DNA of 64,000 bases from Phytophthora hibernalis. Its lineage: Eukaryota; Oomycota; Peronosporomycetes; Peronosporales; Peronosporaceae. Positions 56,711-64,000 of the stretch are shown piece after piece; position 1 is the stretch's first letter, and each line of letters opens with the position of its first letter. A model generated the notes under the pieces. It did no database searches. It saw nothing but the letters and a program-made list of their open reading frames with translations, and was not told the DNA's origin. The position numbers were made by a program, and so were the translations under genes. The DNA is taken from the NCBI GenBank assembly GCA_012656075.1, contig JAAKBF010000159.1:62001-126000 (forward strand), given 5' to 3'.

Positions 56711-57315
56711 GACAAGAGCGACAGGACTTCAGTGATGGTGCAGTCTTTGAGTATGTGGCTCCGATAGGGTGTACGTGCGTGTTAGTTTTCAGTGGCAGTG
56801 GAACCACAACTATCGCAGTCATAAGAACAATACACACGTAGTGTTATGACGTTCGAACACCCTGGCAATACACAGCAATGCACAGGTCTGCACGTGTTCA
56901 TTTTGCAACAAGGAGCTTCACCGCAAATGTTTCGTCGATGCTGCACGAGTCACTCGCCCAAATTCGACAAGGAACGGTATATCGCTTCACTCGTGTCTGT
57001 AGCCACCTTGGCTGTCTACTACCGAATCCGTAGAGGACTCGCTCGCGGTTACTACGAGGGTGGAATGCGGTACTTGAAGGTCTCCGATGCGGCGACAGGG
57101 AACATGTAGAATCACCACCACTTTTCCAGTCTTCCACTCAACGTCCTCGAGACGTGATTCATGAACTCTAAACCTCATGGAATATGCACCTGTTCAACAT
57201 GTGTCTCCTTTCTGTGCCGAGCTATGCTCTGCGCAGGATGGTGGACTCGATCTGCATCTCTCCTGCTTTTTCGTTCGACTCGCCTCTGCGTCGAGAGCAG
57301 CCAGTCAGTTCAGTG
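56711..57315. other. Intergenic between E5 and E6
   Basis: A plus-strand frame at 56846-57109 reads KERYIASLVSVATLAVYYRI near its end, but has no family match; not called. Confidence 0.4.
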
Positions 57316-57331
57316 CCTCATTCTTGCTTTG
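57316..57331 (+). promoter_or_regulatory. Initiator-like motif of E6
   Basis: CCTCATTCTTGCTTTG resembles the oomycete initiator, 40-55 bases before the E6 ATG. Confidence 0.5.
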
Positions 57332-57370
57332 TGCCTGTTACCAACCCCACCGTCAGGCATCCGGAGGAAG

Positions 57371-58662
57371 ATGTTCCGACAGGTTTTTCTATTGGCGACG
57401 GTGCTGCCTGCTGTGGCTCTTGCAGGCGGTGACACGTACTTCACGGGTGATGGCACATCGTACACACTCGGACAGGTCTCGGCTGGCAATTGCAACTTCA
57501 TGTACGACCCTGGTGTCGGGGACAACTACGCCGCCCTCAACAGTGCGCAATGGGACTCGACACTCAATTGCGGCCGATGCGCCGAAGTTTCGTGCGATGA
57601 TTCCCGATGCAGCGACACGAGCAGCACCCAGACGGTTTTCCTCGTGGACAAGTGTCCTGAGTGCGAGGAAGGCGACTTGGACCTGTCCCCGACCGTGTTT
57701 AAGCAACTTACAGGTAGTGACCCATCTCGCTACAGCATCAAGTGGAAGTTCGTGGACTGCCCCGTGAGTGGCAACATCCAGTACTGCACCAAGAGCGGCA
57801 GCAGCAGCCACTGGCTGGCCGTGCAACCGGCCAACTTCGCCAATGGAGTGGCGTCCGTGAAAATCGCCAACCAGGACGTGACTATGGTGGACTCGTGCTA
57901 CTACTTCCTGCTCAACGGAGGCTCGGACGTCGACATCTCGGCGGTCGACATTGAACTCACGTCCATTTCGGGGAAGTCGTCACCGACACCTTGTCCCTCA
58001 CGGCCGACGTGTGCACGGAAGGAACGTCCAACTTCGGAGGCAGCACCACTCAAAGCTCTACCAGTCAGACCAGTCAGAGCTCCACCAGCCAGAGCACCCA
58101 GTCCACCTCGGCTCCTGCTACCACAACACCGACACTGACTACCGCCACGCCGACTCCGACAACTGCTACACCAACAGCTACAACTGCTACACCAACGACG
58201 TCTTCTAATACCAGTTCGTCTCAGTCGCAGCAGCAACAGAGTGAAGTGAACAACTATTTCAACACTTTGAAGTCGAGCTCTACCACTGGATATACGGCTG
58301 GTAAAGTGACGCCGGCCGACGAGTCGTCGAGTGGTGTGTCTATCCTGCAGTCTAGCGAGGCTGGTGTTGAGAAGACACCAAGTACCCAAACCGAATCGGA
58401 CAGTACCTCGCAGACTGCTGGTTCGGATGATACGAAACAGGTCACCACCAAGTCAGGAAGCGGTTCTTCTAACACGAGCCCAGTCTTCATTGCTCTTGCA
58501 GTTGTGGCTGTTGTGGCCGGTGTCGCCCTGACTGCAGTCGCCTACAGTGCTAAGAAGAAAAGACTGGATGACAAGAACATTGACCGCAACGAAGCCATGG
58601 CACGATCGTTCGACACATTCAGCTCCCCGGTCCGCATCAGCACGACCATCGCTAAAATTTAG
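57371..58662 (+). CDS. E6: membrane-anchored expansin-like protein
   Basis: ATG at 57371 (MFRQVFLLATVLPAVALAGG) was chosen over an upstream in-frame ATG because it gives a signal peptide matching E4/E5 and lies 40 bases after an initiator-like motif. The ectodomain differs from E4 by almost nothing (VFLVDKC against VYLVDKC). The frame breaks at the G4 run 57970-57973, exactly where E4 breaks. After it come a short Thr/Ser stalk, the pre-membrane block (NNYFNTLKSS, AGKV, SSGVSILQ, GVEKT), helix FIALAVVAVVAGVALTAVAY, KKKRL stop and tail FDTFSSP ending IAKI. About 430 residues when joined. Confidence 0.87.
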
Positions 58663-58962
58663 GCCTACTCTGGATCAACGGATGTGTCGACCTGTAGCGT
58701 ATATGTGCGTGCTTAGTGCGTTAGTTTTGTTTTCTAGGGGTTAGTGGCAGTGGAACCGCTCTCTATTCGATGGCAGAACGCATCACGCGCGAAGCCCCAT
58801 GTTATAAACAGTTTTTCTTTCAGTCTTCGAGTTGTTTCCGTGCAGGCATCAGCTCAAGATAAAAATCATTATATTGCTTACGGAATTCAAGTGTGCTACA
58901 TGCAGGGTGCCAAGATACATGGTTGATGACGGAAAATCGAGTTTTGAATCATCAGCAGCTAT
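58663..58962. other. Intergenic, no gene seen
   Basis: 3' region of E6. Confidence 0.45.
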
Positions 58963-61029
58963 TCAGGCCACCTCAGTCCTCTTCAATGGTCGAATACTAC
59001 AGCACTGTAGACTCCCAGTCTCATTGGGGTCCTCGTAGTTTAGCCCGACGACATGAATTGCAATACGCGTAGTATCTTCCGACAAAGAAGCAGGCATCAG
59101 GATGTTATCTTGTAATTGTCCATCCACTTGGAGACTGATGCCGACCAGCTTCTTGATCGGGGACGCGAAGATTAATTCCACTGATACCCGGCCAATTGCT
59201 TGTGCAACCTCGCCAAGAGCGTCGCAAATAACTTGTCATTATTAAACGGACGAGTTTATGGACATGTATCAGTTGAATGATTCACTTTCTTTGTAGAATT
59301 CATCTGTGGACCCACACGGTCACACATTTCATCTACACCAATGCATACTTTCACCGCATCGTAACCACCTTCACTCCACGATATGGGACTAACCATTGCC
59401 ATGTACTCGTTAGGTAGATCGGTTTGTCTGGGTCAACATACAGCACCCCTTTCGAATCCGTTTTCCATTGCTCAAGACATAGGTTCTCATTACATGTATT
59501 CTTCCGAAAAGCGTAGCTATTGAGACCACAATGATCCAGCTTCGAGAAGAACACAGCTGGAAAGAATGATCACCTATCGATTTAGTACGCGGTAGTCTGC
59601 GTACAATACTTCCAACAAACTCCAGGCCGAGGCGAAAAGCAAATTTTCTCGCAGTATATTTGCTCAGAAGTGAAAATTTTACTTAAGTATTTCCTTTGAT
59701 CTCGGAAAGGCGCGAGCAGAAGAAAACAGTCGGCTTGCTGGTCCCGTCGGGGGAATTCCCATCAAATACTTGATGTTGTTTGTGATATCTTCAGTCGTGA
59801 TAAAAGCCCACTCAAGTTCTTCAATAACATCTGCCATCGCTGCCATTGAACATGTATCGTGCGTTTCCACCATCAAAAGAAATTTTACTTACTTTTGGTG
59901 AGGTATACTTCGAAGTATTGTGTTACTGACCTGATAGGGAATGAACTCTAATAAACATTCCAACAAGGCTATTGCTTCCTTCAAAAGAAATTTTATCCTC
60001 CAGTAATCGAATCCGTCCTTCTAAAGGACTATGTTTTTTGCATTAGTGAACTCCTCTCTCACAGACTCGAAAAATCATCGCTCGCCAGCGCTTTTGCGTA
60101 GTCATCCAGTGTCCACAACGTGAGATTAAACAGTTCTTGGTCTCTTATCTTTGACTTTGGAGCTGGATCAAACCGCGCTTTAGTCCTTAGAATCGGTGCC
60201 TCGGTTTCCAACGTAACGACCTTGTGCTGAGTTGGATACCAACCCTTCCCGAATGTAAACATTGAACTGACCCACACGAGGTGGTGATATACCCCCTCGT
60301 TTTGTTGCCATAACACGCATGCTTCAAGAATTGCATTTCCAACAAACGTATCCCGCGCGTACTCCCCTTTTCAGTAAATCCAAGAGATATAATATATGGC
60401 GAAGCCGAGAAAAAGAATACATTCCAATGGCCCAAAGCCAGAGAGCAAGCAAATGCAAATGCCGCACACGATTTGCCCGTTCCAGGCGGCCCCACAAACC
60501 ACAACTCAGCAATCGCATCGCAAACACAGGCCTGAAGAGCTTGCCATTCCTCCACTACTTGCTGCCGGCGATACAGCAAAAGATCCTCGTTCGTGAAAAT
60601 CAAACCACTTCCTTGAGTATACCCACGAGGAATACAAAAGATCGGACTTTCTTCAATTTTTAGAGGAAGGCATATTCCACATGCTTGACACCACATGAGT
60701 TCGCCGGCTTCCGTCGGTGGCATCTTATCGAACGAGAAAAAAGCTAAGACAACATCAGGTTTGGATTGATGGGTACAAGTATTAGTATTGACAAAGGTGG
60801 AGGATGAATCTTTAGTCTTTGAGGTACCATTGAGTCTAGCCTGCGTGTAAGCATCACATTGGTTTTGACATTCGGCCACTGTGGCGACACGGTTGATCGC
60901 CCTCCTTCTGTGGCTCTCAAAAGTTATAGTTGCTGCGATACTCGCCCACGTCAGAGCTCTTCCTAACAGAGGATGCCTTAGCGAGTTTTTTTCATCTTTC
61001 GGCTGAAGTGCTGCCTCGACAAACTTCAT
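58963..61029 (-). pseudogene. Crinkler-type (CRN) P-loop ATPase C-terminal domain, degraded
   Basis: ATG at 61029 begins within the family's conserved stretch (VEAALQPKDEKNSLRHPLLG, then ITFESHRRRAIN). Walker A is intact (ELWFVGPPGTGKSCAAFAFA). Downstream pieces in several frames (LVWVSSMFTFGKGW near 60280, IEELEWAFITTEDITNNIKY near 59830, GVLYVDPDKPIYLTS near 59450, VGISLQVDGQLQ near 59140) follow the order of oomycete Crinkler proteins with this ATPase-like domain. The secretion signal and LxLFLAK/DWL header are absent, and at least one in-frame stop lies near 60020, so this is a truncated dead copy. Intact relatives are host-translocated effectors. Confidence 0.6.
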
Positions 61030-61080
61030 TATCGCATTTGCTACTCAACAATAACCTTTAATACCCTAGTCAGCACAACC

Positions 61081-61390
61081 ATGAAGGTCGTCCAAGTACT
61101 CCTCGTCTATCCTTTGCCGACACCTCTGCGGCTGCCAACGCGAGAACCACAGGAGCGACCAGCACCCCCATCGCCGCCTCAAGCACCGGAGTAGCTACCG
61201 GTACCGGTACAGGAACTGGCGCTGGTACGGCCACATCAACATCTACCGCGGATACTGAGCCACCTTCACGACGAAATGCTCATCCACCGCAACAACTACC
61301 GGACGAGTGCGTCTTCATCCACGCTGGACTCGTCTCCTCTCGATGTCGACAGTGCGTCGCAAGTGTACGGCTGGCGTTGTGTAAACTAAC
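61081..61390 (+). pseudogene. Secreted Thr/Gly-rich protein fragment
   Basis: ATG at 61081 starts a hydrophobic leader (MKVVQVLLV), but within 14 codons the frame must shift to continue with ADTSAAANARTTGATSTPIA and a Gly-Thr repeat. This looks like a signal peptide plus low-complexity secreted protein with a frame break. No domain follows. Confidence 0.4.
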
Positions 61391-61577
61391 GTGTTACCAA
61401 GACGCAATTTACAGGCTGTCTGTACATGTAGCAACACAGCTTACACCCACTAATCACCTTCACACATAAGCCTTCTAATGACTTTACTTAGTAAAAACGA
61501 CAAGCTTCTCGATCGACGTGCCTACCTAAAAAATAAGACTGCGCAAATTTATGAAGGCGGGATTGGAAGCCTGAAGG

Positions 61578-61847
61578 TACACCGTTCACCCTAATTAGTC
61601 GTGCCACGACTATTTACCGTGTACGTTTCGAACTCCTCCCAACCTTCTTTTAAAACCGTCCTTCTGAAAAACTACACGCCAACAGTCAGAGTAAAATACA
61701 CCACGTAATCGCCTTGTTGAGATCAGTCAGAATCCGGGCTCTTTTCTTGATTTAAGGTCAAAATGAAAATATTTTTCAAAACCGGTCAAATGATTCCAGA
61801 GGTGCTTGACTATTTAGGTCACACGACTAATTAGGGTGAACGGTGTA
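61578..61847. mobile_element. MITE with perfect 26-base terminal inverted repeats
   Basis: The left end is TACACCGTTCACCCTAATTA at 61578 and onward; the right end 61822-61847 is its exact reverse complement over 26 bases. The outermost TA on both sides fits a Tc1/mariner target duplication, leaving 24-base TIRs. The 270-base element has no coding capacity. Confidence 0.85.
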
Positions 61848-61940
61848 GCAAATGAAGCTGATAGGCATACCTCAAAGTAGGTGTTACAGTACAAATAAAA
61901 AGTGATTGTTGTACTTTGAAGAGTCTAGTGAAAAAAGGTA

Positions 61941-62500
61941 TAGCAACAACTTCTCATATCACTCCACTCACTCACGCTGCCTTGGAATAGCGACAGCGGA
62001 CGTTCATCAAGAGGGAGGCCAAGTCCAAAAGAGAACACAGCACGAACCACCGACATCCCGAGTCAATGAATGAAGTCGAATACGATCATCAAAGTTATTG
62101 AAATTGTCTACTTTTGGAAAGAAAGTAGAATAGAAGGTACTATAGAAATGATCTTGTGTAAGTACGGTCTTGGTTTGATCTTGTGAAACAAGATCTAACC
62201 TATTTGATTGTGGATGACCACACGATCAGCTACACCTATGTTATAGCTATATAATTGGATGATTTATTTCAACATCCATCACTGTGTTGAAGTCGACATT
62301 CACTCTCATGGCTTAATCGCTCTCGTGGATTGTACATGTACCAGGATCTAACTTTGTTTTCTTCCTGCCATGCGCACCGTTTTTTGAGGTGGGAAATTGC
62401 TCTACTGTAGTTATTGAATGCTTTAGAAATCGCGTACAGTACTGGGAAATATTGGTTCCCAGATGAAACCTTTCGCGAAGGTGGAGCAGCAATAAATGGT
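61941..62500 (-). repeat. Dispersed repeat, copy D (inverted)
   Basis: Reverse-complement match to copies B and C. The part at 61945-62160 is close; the part at 62380-62500 is more diverged, with an inserted or unrelated stretch near 62170-62370. Confidence 0.75.
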
Positions 62501-62590
62501 GCTGGTCAATAGCTACCGGTAGTCGAGAAACTAAAGGTGTGTTCTCGACTCGCTTCGAGCTGACTCGACAGAAAGGTTGTTATTCTATCC

Positions 62591-63310
62591 GCGCGCACAG
62601 TTCCGGACCATTTTTTGAGATGCCTATAACCTTATGAAAAAGTGGCGTCATGCACTGCAGAAGAACGAGAAGCGTTAGCTTGACCATATATGCATTTGTT
62701 GGTGCCGCTGCTGTAGCACTATAACATGAAAAATACATTAGAATCGAGCAACTATTTTTGGTCCGGACCACCAGTCGGCCATACAAACTTGAAGTTAAAC
62801 AGTCGTTTTAACACATTTTTCATCATTTTGCAGCCTTGTTATCCCCTTACAGGAGCCCCCGAGCTTCCAAATGCTTACGATTTTGCCCTGTATGGATGGA
62901 CTTGGCTTTCTACGATAATATGCGTTGCATTCAGGTGGCTACTGCCCCGAATGAGCAAGTTTTGGAGCGTTATGTGTGCATTGTTTCGTACTTCGAAGTA
63001 TAACTTTTATGCATAAAATCGAACTTATTAATACTGTAGTTAGGAAACGACGCGTTCGCACCAATTTTGACCCTTGGCAACGGGTCGATCTGGGCGAAGT
63101 CCGCCAAATCAACTGTGAATCGAGTGTAAACGATACCATTCGATTCGTCTCGTCAGTGGCTGTCTAATGGTACATGTACCGGTATTTTCAATAACTCGAT
63201 CGCCTTTTAAAATGAGGCCTCAGCGATCGATTGAAAAAACGAGCTTAAAAATAGAACTTGTATAGAAACGGGGTGGTCCGGAACTCTGCGTGGTCCGGAA
63301 CTGTGCGCGC
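62591..63310. mobile_element. Non-coding element with 20-base perfect TIRs
   Basis: GCGCGCACAGTTCCGGACCA at 62591-62610 and its exact reverse complement at 63291-63310; the match extends outward into TATCC with a two-base gap. Two further copies of the GGTCCGGA core lie inside (62759 and 63274). No transposase is visible in the 720 bases, so it is non-autonomous. Confidence 0.75.
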
Positions 63311-64000
63311 ACGGATACAGTACATACACGCGTAAAGAAATAATGGAGATGGAGAATTGTCTAGCTACTCAATGTTTCACAGATTAAAAGCGTTAGGAAC
63401 ACTGTCGACTTATTATTAAAGCAGCCTGTTCCTTCAACAGACAACGCATGAAGTGTTGAAGATGGTCAATATGTTGGTCGTGATAGACCAAATCAACGCG
63501 AACGACAGGTAGCAGTGAGACCGCCCCGAATCTTGCTATGACCACTCTTGCGAACGAGTTCTTGGGTATCCGCCTTCTGTATGGGTAGCAAGAACAGGAA
63601 AAGAGAGTGGTAAGTTAATACAATATTGCCAAAAACTCTCGAAAGTGTACTGTAGCCATCCATGAAAATCGGAATACATCCAGCCAGCCAATCAGATGGC
63701 TATTTTCAACCCGCTTCAACACAGCTCATTGCATTGGGCCGCGTATTGGGCCACACAGTGATACACCTGCCAAGAAAATGTAGTCGTTGCTATTAATACA
63801 GATCTGCAGCCCCCTCCAGAAGAAGCCGCAGCAAATCCTGTCATGTAAACACACCACCAAAGCAATCTGTGTCCTGCCTCCAGTCATCTCCATTCTTTTC
63901 ATGAGTTTGTCTGAATGACGGTAATCGAGGTTTTAACAATCAAGGTTTTTCATTTCTAAACCAAACGGCGCTGTCCATTTGCGCAAAAGCGGCGGCATCA
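63311..64000. other. No gene seen
   Basis: No supported coding or repeat signal to the end of the window. Confidence 0.45.

Noticed and set aside
61029..61080. Full-length Crinkler with N-terminal LxLFLAK
   Set aside because: No signal peptide or LxLFLAK header upstream of 61029; only the C-terminal ATPase-like part is present.
1..64000. rRNA, tRNA or bacterial operon content
   Set aside because: No cloverleaf with a T-loop GGTTCGAATCC pattern, no rRNA-like sequence and no ribosome-binding-site-spaced operons were seen; I could not run a covariance search.

Overview
The window looks like nuclear DNA of a plant-pathogenic oomycete, most likely a Phytophthora. Reasons: a family of expansin-like secreted proteins typical of that genus, START-like/FYVE and FYVE-GAF zinc-finger proteins, 33-residue ankyrin repeats, a Crinkler-type P-loop fragment, gypsy chromoviruses with chromodomain, few and very short GT-AG introns, and oomycete initiator motifs (GCTCATTYYNCAWTTT-like) 30-70 bases upstream of start codons. 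I cannot name the species.

Layout. 1-31 kb is repeat-rich: an ankyrin-repeat gene, a complete mariner-like element with terminal inverted repeats (TIRs) and TA flanks (4.0-5.7 kb), an AT-hook-like gene, a possible Sfi1-like gene, a broken folate/biopterin transporter, a Tc1-like element with two mini-introns (13.8-15.3 kb), a Myb/SANT-like remnant, and two decayed gypsy elements (16.6-21.9 and 23.0-28.2 kb) on either side of a Harbinger fragment. Four copies of one unclassified repeat lie at 0.05, 12.5, 30.9 and 61.9 kb. 31.8-58.7 kb is gene-rich: an ERMARD-like gene, six membrane-anchored expansin-like genes (E1-E6), two tandem START-like/FYVE genes, a small secreted cysteine-rich protein, a membrane-anchored alpha/beta-hydrolase and a FYVE-GAF gene. 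58.9-64 kb returns to decay: a Crinkler-type pseudogene, a secreted-protein fragment and two short TIR elements.

The most interesting content is the E1-E6 cluster. Each protein has a signal peptide, an expansin-like ectodomain, a Thr/Ser/Pro-rich stalk of very different length, one transmembrane helix with a basic stop, and a short cytoplasmic tail. The tails differ, but every one carries [YF]-x-x-[IVYF]-x-[ST]-P. This layout is that of fungal Wsc/Mid2 wall sensors rather than of a freely secreted wall-loosening enzyme. Two pairs of genes also carry near-identical ectodomains between diverged flanks, as gene conversion would leave.

Caution on broken genes: nearly every frame break I traced in host genes is a single-base change in a homopolymer run. 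Many may therefore be base-calling errors, and I annotate such genes across the breaks as probable CDS.
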